Positions 20,437-29,738 of a stretch of DNA of 64,000 nucleotides are shown here, piece by piece. Under the pieces are notes generated by a model that searched no databases, was not told the DNA's origin, and saw nothing but the letters and a program-made list of their open reading frames with translations. The position numbers and the translations under genes were made by a program. Origin of the DNA: Pseudomonas fluorescens (GTDB taxonomy: Bacteria > Pseudomonadota > Gammaproteobacteria > Pseudomonadales > Pseudomonadaceae); assembly GCF_000967965.1 (NCBI RefSeq), contig NZ_LACC01000003.1:29070-93069 (forward strand), given 5' to 3'. How positions within the stretch are numbered: the stretch's first letter is position 1; each line of letters begins with the position of its first letter.

Positions 20437-21033
20437 CTATGTTGGTCTGAAGGTTAGTGCCTCAGGCACATCCACATCCCAGACCACACCGGGATCATCC
20501 ACGGTCACTTCAACCACCCGCCCCTGAGCAAACAGCGGTTTGGCGCCGCGATCCCCCGATAACGCCATCAACCCCGCCGAGAAGTCCCGTCCGAACCCGA
20601 CCGGATGCCCATACTCGCCGCTCTGCACGGGCACGCTGATACTGTCACCGCCAATGCCCGCCACCACTTGCCCGATACTGGATGGCAGGATGAACGGCAT
20701 ATCCCCCAGCACCATCAGCCAGCCATCGAGTTGCTTGCAGGCAGCGACTCCCGCGGCAATGCTGTCACCCATTCCCGTCGACTCGATCAATACAATCTCG
20801 CAGCCATAGGCCTGAGCCATGCGAATCACTTGCGGGCGGTCAGCAGTGGTCACCAGCACGCGTTTGTCCAGCGCCGCCGGCAGGTTGACCAACGTGTGCT
20901 CGATGACGAACCGCACCACGCCGTCACGCCCGGTGCAATCGGCCACCAATTTATCCTTTTCGGCGCCCGCAACCTCACGAAACCGGCTGCCCTGCCCCGC
21001 CGCCAGTACGACGACGCCAATGGACTCGCTCAT
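20437..21033 (-). CDS. MobA/MocA-like molybdenum cofactor nucleotidyltransferase
   Basis: A 198-residue NTP-transferase. The nucleotide-binding LAAGQGSRFRE loop is at the N-terminus, and MVLGDMPFI is the metal-binding DMP segment. Because it overlaps an xdhC gene in an operon with a molybdo-hydroxylase, it most likely adds CMP to the cofactor (MocA role) rather than GMP. Substrate choice is inferred from context. It is the last gene of the operon, ending just before a REP pair. Confidence 0.85.
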   Translation of the reverse strand: MSESIGVVVLAAGQGSRFREVAGAEKDKLVADCTGRDGVVRFVIEHTLVNLPAALDKRVLVTTADRPQVIRMAQAYGCEIVLIESTGMGDSIAAGVAACKQLDGWLMVLGDMPFILPSSIGQVVAGIGGDSISVPVQSGEYGHPVGFGRDFSAGLMALSGDRGAKPLFAQGRVVEVTVDDPGVVWDVDVPEALTFRPT

Positions 21034-22013
21034 ACGCTCTCCCGCAAGACTTTCTTCTGCTTCAGTTCGATGCCATTTTTGACCGCCACGATTTCCGCCA
21101 TGAGCGACAAGGCAATTTCCGCTGGATTATGACTGCCGATGTGCAAACCGATCGGACCATGCAAGCGGTCAATCGCCGGTTGCGACAAACCCAGTTGAGC
21201 CAGGTTTTCCCGGCGCTTCTGGCTGTTGACCCGCGACCCCAGCGCCCCGACGTAGAAAGCCCTGGAATCCAGGGCCGTGAGCAGCGCCATGTCGTCCAGA
21301 CGCGGATCATGGGTCAAAGCCACGATGGCCGTGCGTTCATCGGTCTGGATGTTCAATACCGCCTCATCCGGCATGCCCGAAACGAATCGTCCATGCTGCT
21401 CCTCCCAGCCATAGACGAACTCGCTACGCGGATCGCAAATCAGCACCTCGAAATCCAGTAGCCGGGCCATTTCCGCCACATAGCGCGACAGCTGCCCCGC
21501 GCCGATCAGCAGCAAGCGCCAGCGCGGGCCATAGATCGCCCGCAAGGTCTGTCCGTCGAACGTCAACACGTCAGCTTTACTGGCCGGCTGCAAAAGCACC
21601 TCGCCGGTGGTCAGGTTCAGTTCACGGGCAACGATTTCATGGGCCTCGCAACGCACAAGCAATTGCTCGACCCAATCCCCATCGTCGATGCGCTCCTCGG
21701 TCAAGCGCAAGGTGCCTCCGCAGGGCAAGCCGAAACGTGAAGCTTCCTCGCGGGTCACGCCGTAGGTGATCAGTTGCACCGGCGGCCCGTCAAGCTCAAA
21801 CCGCCCGTCGTGCAGCCGGGCGATCAAGTCATCTTCGACACATCCGCCGGAAACCGAACCAATCACCATGCCGTCCTCGCGCAAGGCCAGCATGGCGCCG
21901 GGTGCCCGGGGCGCAGTGCCCCAGGTTTCGACCACGCTGTACAACACCACCCGCTGACCGGCGCGATGCCATTGCAACACACTGCGCAGGACGTTCAGAT
22001 CGGCGCTGTCCAT
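21030..22013 (-). CDS. xdhC: XdhC/CoxI family molybdenum-enzyme maturation protein
   Basis: A 327-residue XdhC-type chaperone, which helps insert the sulfurated molybdenum cofactor into xanthine oxidase-family enzymes. The N-terminal XdhC/CoxI domain includes VVETWGTAPRAPGAML and SGGCVEDD; the C-terminal Rossmann-like domain has LLIGAGQLSRYVAEMARL. Start (MDSADLN) and stop overlap the neighbouring genes by a few bases, which implies translational coupling to the large subunit upstream and the nucleotidyltransferase downstream. Confidence 0.9.
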   Translation of the reverse strand: MDSADLNVLRSVLQWHRAGQRVVLYSVVETWGTAPRAPGAMLALREDGMVIGSVSGGCVEDDLIARLHDGRFELDGPPVQLITYGVTREEASRFGLPCGGTLRLTEERIDDGDWVEQLLVRCEAHEIVARELNLTTGEVLLQPASKADVLTFDGQTLRAIYGPRWRLLLIGAGQLSRYVAEMARLLDFEVLICDPRSEFVYGWEEQHGRFVSGMPDEAVLNIQTDERTAIVALTHDPRLDDMALLTALDSRAFYVGALGSRVNSQKRRENLAQLGLSQPAIDRLHGPIGLHIGSHNPAEIALSLMAEIVAVKNGIELKQKKVLRESV

Positions 22014-24334
22014 CAGGCGCCAGCCTTCTGCCAGCCCGACAGCTGATAACGAACCGGTAGGTTGCGGATGCGTTTGCCGGTGGCAGCAAAGATCGCATTG
22101 CACAGTGCCGGCGCAATCGGTGGTACGCCTGGTTCACCCACACCGCCCAACGGCACGTTGCCCGGCGGCGTCACCAGATGCACGGCCACTTCTTTCGGTG
22201 CCAGGGACATGCGCGCCACTTCGTACATGTGGAAGTTATCCTGCTGGACCTTGCCGTCCTTGAAACTGATCTCCCCCAGCACCGCATTACCCAGGCCCAT
22301 GACGCAGGCACCCTCGAACTGCGCGCGAATCCGCTCGGGATTGATCTGCGGTCCGCAATCGACGGCAATGTCAGCCTTGTGCACTACCAACGTACCGTCG
22401 TCCTTGACCTCCACCTCGATCACCGCCGCCACATAGGTCACGAAGCTGTAATGCACCGCCAGGCCCAGGCCGCGCCCCTTGGGCAACTCACGCCCCCAAC
22501 CGGCAGCTTTGGCGGCGGTCTCCAGTACCGTGCGCAGGCGCGCGGTATCGATCGGATAACGCTCCGGGGATTCACCGTAGTTCCACTCTTCACTCAAGGT
22601 GCGCGGATCGATCTGACGGTCCGGGCCGAGCAATCTGATCTGGTACTTCAGCGGATCCTGCCCGGCCTTGTGCGCCAGTTCATCGATAAAACTCTGGATC
22701 GCAAAACCATGGGGAATGTTCGACACCGAGCGATACCAACCCACCCGGGTATGCACCGTTGCCTCGGGGTTTTCCAGGCGAATGTTGGGGATCGCATACG
22801 CCATGTTGGTGAAGCCCATGCCCAGCTCGAACGCCGCCTCATGGTTCATGCCCAGCGCAAACAACGCGGTGATGCTCGGCGCCACCGTACGGTGCAACCA
22901 GCCGGACGGCAGGCCGTCCTTGTTCAGGCTGGCCTTGAGGTATTCGGCCGACACGGTGTGGAAGTAGGAACAGTGGATGTCGTCTTCACGGGTCCATTGC
23001 ACCCGCACCGCTTTGCCGGGGAACTCCTTGGCGAGGATGGCGGCCTCGATGATGAAGTCAGGCTTGGACTTGCGCCCGAATCCGCCCCCGAGCAGGGTCA
23101 CGTTGAACGTGACGTTGTCGAACGGCAGGCCAAGGCGCTCGCCTATCCGTTCCCGGGTGACCTGCGGTGCCTGGCTTGGCCCCCAGGCTTCGCACGCACC
23201 GTCCTTGAACCGCGCAATGGCGACCATCGGTTCCATCGGCGACTGTGACAGATGCGGCAAATAGTAGGAGGCTTCCAGGGTGCTATCGGCGCTGGCCATG
23301 GCCTTTTCGAGGTTGCCGGTATTGCGCACCACCTTGCCGGGCTTGAGCGAGGCCGCTTCAAGTTCCTTGCGATAGGCAATCGAGTCGTAGCTGGCGTTGG
23401 GGCCGTCGTCCCACTCGATTTTCAGTGCCTCGCGGCCCTTGATCGCCGCCCAGGTATTGCTCGCCACCACGGCGATACCGCCGAGCGGTTGAAATTCTGA
23501 GGGCAACGGACGACTTTCGATCTGTACCACTTTGACCACGCCGGGGACTTTCATCGCCGCGCTGCCATCGAAGCTTTTGACTTTGCCGCCATACACCGCG
23601 GGCCGCGCGATGGTCGCGTACAGCATGCCGTCGAAATGCACGTCGGCGCCGTACACGGCGCGACCGTTGACGATGTCCTCCCCATCGATGGCCTTGGTGC
23701 CTTCCTTGCCGATGTAACGGAACTCAGCGGGTTGCTTGAGCTTCAGGCTGTCGCGGGTCGGAACCGGCAACGCGCCTGCGGCGGAGGCCAGGGCGCCATA
23801 TCCGAGCTCGCGGCCGGACGGCTCATGGACAACCTTGTGCAATTGCGCATGGCATTCACCAACCGGCACTTTCCATTGCGCGGCGGCAGCCTGTTCTAGC
23901 ATGGTCCGCGCGGCGGCACCGCAGCGACGCATCGGCTCGTACCAGTGACGCATGCTGCGTGAGCCGTCAGTGTCCTGGTTGCCGAAGCGCACTTCATCGC
24001 CGGGGGCCTGCTGCACCTTGACCAGAGCCCAATCGGCTTCCAGTTCATCGGCCACCACCATGGTCAAGCTGGTGCGCACGCCCTGGCCCATCTCCGAGCG
24101 GTTGCAGATCACGGTCACTGTGCCATCAGCGGCGATGCTGACATACACCTTGGGATCATCAACCCAGCCGTGAGGCATGCCGTCGGCGCCGAACTTCTTC
24201 TCTTTCTCGTCGGCAAACGCGTCCTGCCAGCCCCAACTCGCGGCAACCACCAGCGCACCGGTCGCCCCCACGCCCTTGAGAAAACCACGGCGACTGAGGT
24301 TGCTCAGGGCGAAATCATTCGGTAACCGGCTCAT
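22013..24334 (-). CDS. Molybdopterin-binding large subunit, isoquinoline 1-oxidoreductase (IorB)-like
   Basis: A 773-residue xanthine oxidase-family molybdenum subunit. The N-terminus has a twin-arginine signal (SRRGFLKG followed by a hydrophobic stretch and AFADE), so the enzyme is exported folded to the periplasm. The catalytic base is the Glu in GVGEPGVPP near the C-terminus, and [11 protein letters not shown] is a cofactor-binding loop. The start at 24334 overlaps the small-subunit stop (ATGA); an open frame 588 bp longer is spurious. The substrate could be an aldehyde or N-heterocycle. There is no FAD subunit gene, as in IorAB. Confidence 0.9.
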   Translation of the reverse strand: MSRLPNDFALSNLSRRGFLKGVGATGALVVAASWGWQDAFADEKEKKFGADGMPHGWVDDPKVYVSIAADGTVTVICNRSEMGQGVRTSLTMVVADELEADWALVKVQQAPGDEVRFGNQDTDGSRSMRHWYEPMRRCGAAARTMLEQAAAAQWKVPVGECHAQLHKVVHEPSGRELGYGALASAAGALPVPTRDSLKLKQPAEFRYIGKEGTKAIDGEDIVNGRAVYGADVHFDGMLYATIARPAVYGGKVKSFDGSAAMKVPGVVKVVQIESRPLPSEFQPLGGIAVVASNTWAAIKGREALKIEWDDGPNASYDSIAYRKELEAASLKPGKVVRNTGNLEKAMASADSTLEASYYLPHLSQSPMEPMVAIARFKDGACEAWGPSQAPQVTRERIGERLGLPFDNVTFNVTLLGGGFGRKSKPDFIIEAAILAKEFPGKAVRVQWTREDDIHCSYFHTVSAEYLKASLNKDGLPSGWLHRTVAPSITALFALGMNHEAAFELGMGFTNMAYAIPNIRLENPEATVHTRVGWYRSVSNIPHGFAIQSFIDELAHKAGQDPLKYQIRLLGPDRQIDPRTLSEEWNYGESPERYPIDTARLRTVLETAAKAAGWGRELPKGRGLGLAVHYSFVTYVAAVIEVEVKDDGTLVVHKADIAVDCGPQINPERIRAQFEGACVMGLGNAVLGEISFKDGKVQQDNFHMYEVARMSLAPKEVAVHLVTPPGNVPLGGVGEPGVPPIAPALCNAIFAATGKRIRNLPVRYQLSGWQKAGA

Positions 24335-24801
24335 GCCTTGACCTCCTTCAGGTGAGTGGAGGCCTGGCGGATCGCGGTCTTGATGCGGTTGTAGGTGCCG
24401 CAGCGGCAGATGTTGCCAACCATCGCTTCTTCGATCTGCTCGTCGCTCGGATTCGGATTGGTCTTGAGCAGCGCCGTCGCCGACATGATCTGCCCGCCCT
24501 GGCAGAAGCCGCATTGGGCGACTGCCGTGTCGAGCCAGGCTTGCTGCACGACTTTGCCGATCGGGTCGGCATGCAGGTTGTCGATGGTGCTGACATTCTG
24601 CCCGGCGACTGAACCGATGGGCGTGATGCAACTGCGTGCCGGAGCCCCTTCGATATGAATGGTGCAGGCGCCGCACAGGCCCATGCCGCAGCCGAATTTG
24701 GTGCCGTTGTAACCGGCCACGTCGCGGATCGCCCAGAGCAGCGGCATGTCCTCGGTGACGTCGAGTTGATGGTCTTGACCATTGAGTTTCAGGGTAATCA
24801 T
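24331..24801 (-). CDS. 2Fe-2S small subunit, isoquinoline 1-oxidoreductase (IorA)-like
   Basis: A 156-residue ferredoxin-type subunit. The plant-type cluster cysteines are in CGMGLCGAC and SCIT. The second helical-domain cluster uses CGFCQGG and CRCGTYNR. It passes electrons from the molybdenum site of the large subunit. It has no signal peptide, so it should be co-exported with the Tat-tagged large subunit. An ATG 6 bp upstream (24807) is an alternative start. It is the first gene of the operon. Confidence 0.9.
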   Translation of the reverse strand: MITLKLNGQDHQLDVTEDMPLLWAIRDVAGYNGTKFGCGMGLCGACTIHIEGAPARSCITPIGSVAGQNVSTIDNLHADPIGKVVQQAWLDTAVAQCGFCQGGQIMSATALLKTNPNPSDEQIEEAMVGNICRCGTYNRIKTAIRQASTHLKEVKA

Positions 24802-24982
24802 GGGCACGCCCGCATAGGTCTTGAGTTATGGGGTCGAGCAATCTGCCGCTGGATCTCGGTGGGTCGCACGCAGATCGACTCAGGCTAATGGGCTCTCTTG
24901 TGCGGACGCAAACGGTCTGCACCGGGCCTTTGGTGGAGCAAGAGTGTGCATCGTTAGCTGACTAAGTTAACCGAGCATTAAC

Positions 24983-25012
24983 AAAAAAGCCCTGCTGAGA
25001 CAGGGCTTTTTA
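24983..25012. terminator. Hairpin terminator downstream of murB
   Basis: AAAAAAGCCCTG and CAGGGCTTTTTA form a hairpin usable on both strands. On the minus strand it would end the lpxK-to-murB transcript. Confidence 0.8.
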
Positions 25013-25112
25013 GCTGCAAGCTTTAAGCTGCAAGCTTCAAGTAGAAGCAAAACAGCGAAAAACCTGAATTTAAGGATTGTAGCTTGCCGCTTGAAGCTTG
25101 TAGCTTGCGGCT
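25013..25112. repeat. AGCTTGCAGCTT-type repeat cluster
   Basis: GCTGCAAGCTTTAAGCTGCAAGCTTCAAG at 25013-25043 is matched by an inverted, slightly diverged copy at about 25079-25112 (TAGCTTGCCGCTTGAAGCTTGTAGCTTG). This family is distinct from the GTGGGAGC REP family seen elsewhere in the window. Confidence 0.8.
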
Positions 25113-25118
25113 GCTTCA

Positions 25119-26138
25119 TCAATACCGGTTCGGCTCCATTTCCAGATCGACATGGAAACGCTCGAAAATGTCTTTCTGGATACGCTGCGCCAGGTTCAGC
25201 AATTGCAGACCCGTCGCGCCGCCATAGTTGACCAGTACCAGCGCCTGCAATTTATGCACGCCAGCATCAGCCTCGCGGAAACCTTTCCACCCTGCCCGCT
25301 CGATCAGCCATCCGGCGGCCAGCTTCATCTGCCCGTCGGGTTGCGCATAGGCCACCAGGTCCGGGTATTCGCCCTTGAGCCGTGCAGCCAGCACCGTCGA
25401 TACCAAAGGGTTCTTGAAAAAGCTGCCGGCATTGCCGAGTACGGCCGGGTCCGGGAGTTTTTCGTTGCGGATGCTGCAAATGGCCTGACTGACATCGCTG
25501 GCGGTCGGATGCTCGATACCCTGCTCGGTCAGGCGCTGGCGCACCGGGCCGTACTCCAGGTGCAGATGCGCGGCGCGGTCGAGGGCGAAACGCACACGCA
25601 GGATCAACCAACGCCCCAGCTCCTGCTTGAACAGGCTGTCGCGGTAGGCGAAGTTGCACTCTTGCAATGTGAAGTCACGCAGTTCGCCGGTCTGGCGATC
25701 GAGGGCGGTCAGGCCGGCGAACACGTCCTTGATTTCGACACCATAAGCGCCAATGTTTTGCATCGGTGCCGCACCGACGGTGCCGGGAATAAGACTGAGG
25801 TTTTCCAGGCCGGACAACCCCTGGGACAGTGTGTGTTGCACAAAAGGATGCCAGGGCTCGCCCGCCTCGGCCTCGATCACCACTTTGCCGCCTTCATCGC
25901 TCAGCACGCGAATCCCGCGCGTGGCCATGCGCAGCACCAGCGAATCGATGTCCGCCGTCAGCAGCAGGTTGCTGCCGCCGCCGATCACCAGCACCGGGAC
26001 CTTGTGTTCCAGCCCGTAGGCCAGGGCTTCGCGCACATCGGCGTCGCTATGGGCCTCGGCAAACAACCGGGCCTGGACATCCACGCCAAAGCTGTTGAAC
26101 GGCTTGAGCGAAACCTGCGATTGAACCTGCAAACTCAT
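25119..26138 (-). CDS. murB: UDP-N-acetylenolpyruvoylglucosamine reductase
   Basis: A 339-residue FAD enzyme that makes UDP-N-acetylmuramate for peptidoglycan. N-terminal NSFGVDV, the FAD-binding VIGGGSNLLL, IPGTVGAAPMQNIGAYG and the catalytic region NAGSFFKNP (proton-donor Ser) are visible. Its length fits the type I MurB of gammaproteobacteria. The start overlaps the ptpA stop by 4 bp (ATGA). It is the last gene of the minus-strand exbB-to-murB operon. Confidence 0.95.
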   Translation of the reverse strand: MSLQVQSQVSLKPFNSFGVDVQARLFAEAHSDADVREALAYGLEHKVPVLVIGGGSNLLLTADIDSLVLRMATRGIRVLSDEGGKVVIEAEAGEPWHPFVQHTLSQGLSGLENLSLIPGTVGAAPMQNIGAYGVEIKDVFAGLTALDRQTGELRDFTLQECNFAYRDSLFKQELGRWLILRVRFALDRAAHLHLEYGPVRQRLTEQGIEHPTASDVSQAICSIRNEKLPDPAVLGNAGSFFKNPLVSTVLAARLKGEYPDLVAYAQPDGQMKLAAGWLIERAGWKGFREADAGVHKLQALVLVNYGGATGLQLLNLAQRIQKDIFERFHVDLEMEPNRY

Positions 26139-26599
26139 AACCGTCCCTTCAATTCGATCACCAGCAAATCGCTGGCGTGCTCGATCAGGTCGAGCACCTG
26201 CTCGAAGCCTTGCTCGCCGTCGTAGTACGGATCCGGCACTTCATCGACCGGCGACTGGTAGCGACGCAGGAACAGGTCGAGTTCGGCCTTGCCCTTGGCC
26301 GGTTGCAAGGCCTTGAGGTTGCGCAGGTTGCTGTTGTCCATCGCCAGGATCAGGTCGTAGGTGGCGAAATCGGCACGGCTGACTTGCTGGGCGCGCTGGG
26401 TGGACAAGTCATAACCGCGCAGCTTCGCCGCGGCCTGACTGCGCTTGTCCGGCGCCTTGCCGACATGCCAGTCGCCGGTGCCGGCGGAGGCCACTTCAAC
26501 CTGATCGGCCAAGCCGGCCTCGCGCAGCTTATGCCGCAGCACGCCTTCGGCCGTGGGTGACCGGCAGATGTTGCCCAGGCAGACAAACAGAACCCGCAT
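26135..26599 (-). CDS. Low-molecular-weight protein-tyrosine phosphatase
   Basis: A 154-residue LMW phosphatase. The catalytic loop CLGNICRSP (C-X5-R-S) opens the protein and the general-acid Asp lies in VPDPYYDG near the C-terminus. The fold and length are standard. The gene corresponds to the ptpA-type gene between kdsB and murB in Pseudomonas. The ATG at 26599 overlaps the kdsB stop. Confidence 0.93.
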   Translation of the reverse strand: MRVLFVCLGNICRSPTAEGVLRHKLREAGLADQVEVASAGTGDWHVGKAPDKRSQAAAKLRGYDLSTQRAQQVSRADFATYDLILAMDNSNLRNLKALQPAKGKAELDLFLRRYQSPVDEVPDPYYDGEQGFEQVLDLIEHASDLLVIELKGRL

Positions 26600-27363
26600 C
26601 ACGCCTCCAGCAGGCGACGAACGCGCTCAAGGTCTTCAACGGTATCGACACCGGCTGGCGGCGCGATCAGAGCGTCGGCGACGTGGATTCGCACGCCGTG
26701 CCACAGGGCACGCAGCTGCTCCAGGCACTCGGTGTTTTCCAGCCAGCATGGGCCCCAGCTGACGAAATCCTGCAGGAAACCGGCGCGGTAGGCATAGATG
26801 CCGATATGGCGGCGATACGGCACACCTTCCGGTAACTGCTCAGGGTTCACGGCAAATGCATCCCGCGCCCAAGGCAAGGTGGAACGGCTGAACGTCAGCG
26901 CCAGGCCATTGAGGTCGCTGACGACCTTGACCACGTTGGGATTGAACAGGGTGCCCGCGTCTTCGATCGGCTCGGCCAGGGTGGCCATGCGCGCTTCGGC
27001 GTGGGCCGCCAGGTTGGCGGCGACCTGATCGATCACGCTCGGCGGGATCAGCGGTTCGTCGCCCTGGACGTTGACCACGATGGCGTCGGGCGCCAGGCCC
27101 AGCTTCATCGCGACTTCGGCCAAGCGATCGGTGCCGGAGTTGTGATCTTCACGGGTCAACACCACTTCGGCACCAAAGCCTTTGCAGGCCTCGACGATGC
27201 GCGCGTCGTCGGTGGCCACCACCACCCGCTCGGCGCTGCTTTTGCTCGCCTGTTCCCAGACGTGCTGGATCATCGGTTTGCCGGCGATCAGCAGCATCGG
27301 CTTGCCCGGCAGGCGGGTGGAGGCGTAACGCGATGGAATGACGACGGTAAAGGCTGTGGTCAT
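26599..27363 (-). CDS. kdsB: 3-deoxy-manno-octulosonate cytidylyltransferase
   Basis: A 254-residue enzyme that activates Kdo as CMP-Kdo for lipopolysaccharide. [16 protein letters not shown] is the CTP-binding signature and NVQGDEPLI carries the metal Asp. It overlaps ycaR upstream (ATGA) and the phosphatase downstream, consistent with a tight operon. Confidence 0.96.
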   Translation of the reverse strand: MTTAFTVVIPSRYASTRLPGKPMLLIAGKPMIQHVWEQASKSSAERVVVATDDARIVEACKGFGAEVVLTREDHNSGTDRLAEVAMKLGLAPDAIVVNVQGDEPLIPPSVIDQVAANLAAHAEARMATLAEPIEDAGTLFNPNVVKVVSDLNGLALTFSRSTLPWARDAFAVNPEQLPEGVPYRRHIGIYAYRAGFLQDFVSWGPCWLENTECLEQLRALWHGVRIHVADALIAPPAGVDTVEDLERVRRLLEA

Positions 27364-27545
27364 TTATCCAGGCGCTCGTCGGTGGTCAGGGTGCGCGCTT
27401 CGGATTCGAGCATCACCGGGATGCCATCGCGAATCGGGTAGGCCAGGCCTGCGCCCTTGCTGATCAGCTCGGTCTTGTCGGCGCTGAGCTTGAGCGGGCC
27501 TTTGCAGACCGGGCAAGCGAGGATATCGAGCAATTTGGTGTCCAT
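27360..27545 (-). CDS. ycaR: Trm112/YcaR family small protein
   Basis: A 61-residue Trm112-like protein starting [18 protein letters not shown], with one CPVC pair. [11 protein letters not shown] is the conserved C-terminal motif. Position between lpxK and kdsB is the conserved gammaproteobacterial arrangement. I chose the ATG at 27545 with a GGAA-like ribosome site; an in-frame ATG lies 6 bp upstream. Confidence 0.93.
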   Translation of the reverse strand: MDTKLLDILACPVCKGPLKLSADKTELISKGAGLAYPIRDGIPVMLESEARTLTTDERLDK

Positions 27546-27569
27546 GAGCATTCCCTGGAAAAAACGGAG

Positions 27570-28580
27570 TTAAGGCAACAAACGATCCGGCAGCAGGCGC
27601 ATCAGCTGTGTGTCGAACCAGGCCACGAAGGCCGGCGACGGCACGGCATCGACCGCCAGGTACCACCAGTCGGCGGCGGCAAAGGCACGGCATTTCACCG
27701 CGTCCTTTTCCGTCATCACCAACGGCAATGACGGCGTGAAATTCAACACCTCCACGCTGTATTCGGCGTGGTCGGCAAACGCATGTGGAACCGGCTGCCA
27801 GTGTAGCGTTTCGAGGGCCTTGAAGAAACGTTGCGGATTGCCGATGCCGGCCACCGCGTGCACAGCCTGGCCTGCGCCGAAGTGGTCAAGGGGACGTCGT
27901 TCGCCGCTGCGCAGGTTGACCAGCGCGGTGGGGCGCAATTGAAAGGCAAATCCATCATCGCGGTCAGCCACGGCACCGTTGTAGAGCACCGCGTCGACGC
28001 TTTGCAGGCGCTCGGCCGGCTCACGCAATGGCCCGGCGGGCAGGCATCGACGGTTTCCCAGGCCGCGGGCGGCGTCGATCAGCACCAGTTCCAGGTCACG
28101 GGCCAGGCGGTAGTGCTGCATGCCGTCGTCGGACAGGATCAGGTCCAGCGGCTCACTGGCCAGCAAGGCTTTGACGGCATTGCTGCGATTGGGGTCGATC
28201 ATCAGCGGCACGCCCGTACGCTGGACGATCAGCAACGGCTCGTCACCGGCGACGTCGGCACCCTGCTCGGCCTCGACCCGCCACGGCAACTGCGGCGGTT
28301 TGGCGCCGTAGCCACGACTGACCACGCCGACGCGCAGGCCGCTGCGCTGGCAGTGTTCGATCATCCATAGAATCAGCGGCGTCTTGCCAGTGCCACCCAC
28401 GGTGATGTTGCCGACCACGATCAGCGGCACCGGTGGTTGATAGATCTCGCCCTCACCCGCCAGAAAGCGCTTGCGCTTATTCATGACCACGCGCCGGTAC
28501 AGCCATTCCAATGGCCGCAACAGCTTCAGGGCCGGATGACCTGCGTACCACGCGGCGAGCAATCGATCGGACATGGCCAT
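27570..28580 (-). CDS. lpxK: Tetraacyldisaccharide 4'-kinase
   Basis: A 336-residue inner-membrane lipid A kinase. The P-loop is VGGTGKTPL and the [15 protein letters not shown] segment is the conserved DDG motif. A short N-terminal membrane-associated helix precedes the Walker motif. The start overlaps the exbD stop. A second ATG lies two codons inside (28574). Confidence 0.95.
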   Translation of the reverse strand: MAMSDRLLAAWYAGHPALKLLRPLEWLYRRVVMNKRKRFLAGEGEIYQPPVPLIVVGNITVGGTGKTPLILWMIEHCQRSGLRVGVVSRGYGAKPPQLPWRVEAEQGADVAGDEPLLIVQRTGVPLMIDPNRSNAVKALLASEPLDLILSDDGMQHYRLARDLELVLIDAARGLGNRRCLPAGPLREPAERLQSVDAVLYNGAVADRDDGFAFQLRPTALVNLRSGERRPLDHFGAGQAVHAVAGIGNPQRFFKALETLHWQPVPHAFADHAEYSVEVLNFTPSLPLVMTEKDAVKCRAFAAADWWYLAVDAVPSPAFVAWFDTQLMRLLPDRLLP

Positions 28581-29008
28581 CAGGGCGCCGGGGGCGCCGC
28601 CTCGATGGTGGTCATGCGCAAATGACTGAAGCCGAGTTTGCCGGCCGCATCCATGGCAGTCACCACGGACTGATGCTGAGTCTTGCCATCAGCGCTGATG
28701 GACAGCGGTCGGTTGGTGTCGCCGTTGGCTTCTTTTTGCAGCGCGTCCATCAGCGAAGCCAGGTCGCTTTTCGGCAAAATCTGGTTGTTCACCGAAAACA
28801 CGCCGTCGGCACTGATGGCGATGTCCAAAGGTTTGCTCTGATCGTCGGCCGGCGTGCCGCTGACGGCTTCCGGCAGATCGACTCGCAACTGGGTTTCACG
28901 GGTGAAGGTGGTGGTCACGACAAAAAACAGCAGCAGGATGAACACCACGTCGATCAGCGACGCGAGGTTGATGTCCACCGTTTCCCGTGGTTTGCGGCGG
29001 AATTTCAC
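28580..29008 (-). CDS. exbD: ExbD/TolR family energy-transducing protein
   Basis: A 142-residue protein with one N-terminal membrane helix carrying the proton-relay Asp ([14 protein letters not shown]), then a periplasmic domain. It pairs with the ExbB-like gene upstream, which it overlaps by 4 bp. The pair sits between comEC and lpxK, as in P. aeruginosa PA2982-PA2983. No TonB gene is next to it, so the partner is unknown. Confidence 0.9.
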   Translation of the reverse strand: MKFRRKPRETVDINLASLIDVVFILLLFFVVTTTFTRETQLRVDLPEAVSGTPADDQSKPLDIAISADGVFSVNNQILPKSDLASLMDALQKEANGDTNRPLSISADGKTQHQSVVTAMDAAGKLGFSHLRMTTIEAAPPAP

Positions 29009-29640
29009 GCTTTGCTCCCGGTCAGGTCCACATCGCGATCGCCCTGCACCACTTCGACCAGCTTGATCGCTTCCTGCTCCATGCCCACCACCAGCTCATC
29101 GATCCGGCGTTGCAGGAAACGGTGGAAGAACACCGAAGGGATACCCACCATCAGGCCCGCAGCCGTGGTGATCAGGGCCTTGGAAATACCACCGGCCAGT
29201 ACCGAGGCGTTGGTGGTCATGCCATTGCCTGTGAACGCACTGAAAATATCGATCATGCCCAGCACCGTACCCAGCAGGCCCAGCAACGGCGCCATGGCGG
29301 CGATGGTGCCTAGGGCGGCGACGTAGCGTTCGAGCTCATGGATAACCCGCTGTGCGGCCTCTTCGATGCACTCCTTCATGATCTCGCGACCATGCTTGGA
29401 GTTGGCCAGGCCGGCCGCCAGGATCTCGCCCAACGGGGAGTTGGCGCGCAGTTCCTTGAGTTTTTCCTTATTGAGCTGTTTGTCCTTGATCCAGACCCAG
29501 ACCTGCCCGAGCAAGTGCTCCGGGGTCACGCGGCTGGCCCGCAGGGTCCACAGACGCTCGGCAACGATCGCCATGGCCGCGATGGAACTCAAAATGATCG
29601 GCAGCATCATCCAGCCGCCGGATTTGACCAATTCCCACAC
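29005..29640 (-). CDS. exbB: ExbB/TolQ/MotA family proton channel protein
   Basis: A 211-residue protein with three membrane helices (about 10-30, 115-140 and 155-180) and the GLLGTVLGMIDIF and GGISKALITTAAGLMVGIP motifs. I chose the GTG at 29640 (read as Met, then WELVKSGGW). It has GAGGGGG eight bases upstream and gives the usual family length, whereas the longer frame has no conservation before it. Confidence 0.88.
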   Translation of the reverse strand: MWELVKSGGWMMLPIILSSIAAMAIVAERLWTLRASRVTPEHLLGQVWVWIKDKQLNKEKLKELRANSPLGEILAAGLANSKHGREIMKECIEEAAQRVIHELERYVAALGTIAAMAPLLGLLGTVLGMIDIFSAFTGNGMTTNASVLAGGISKALITTAAGLMVGIPSVFFHRFLQRRIDELVVGMEQEAIKLVEVVQGDRDVDLTGSKA

Positions 29641-29738
29641 AGTGACAGCCCCCTCGAAAAAGTGCGCCACTCTAACATAGGGGGTGCAAGCACCGAAGAC
29701 CGTGATGTCGCATCCGGTCGGGCTTTGATAATGCTCGG

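Larger units (their letters stand above)
24802..25118. other. Intergenic region with a terminator and a repeat cluster
   Basis: The 317 bp between the iorA-like gene and murB hold the upstream region of the molybdo-enzyme operon (24802-24980), the T-tailed hairpin at 24983-25012, and AAGCTTGCAGCTT-type repeats at 25013-25112. No coding region was seen. Confidence 0.7.

Noticed and set aside
24335..24922. A 588-bp upstream extension of the molybdo-enzyme large subunit
   Set aside because: It lies over the small-subunit gene in another frame. The Tat signal at 24334 marks the real start.
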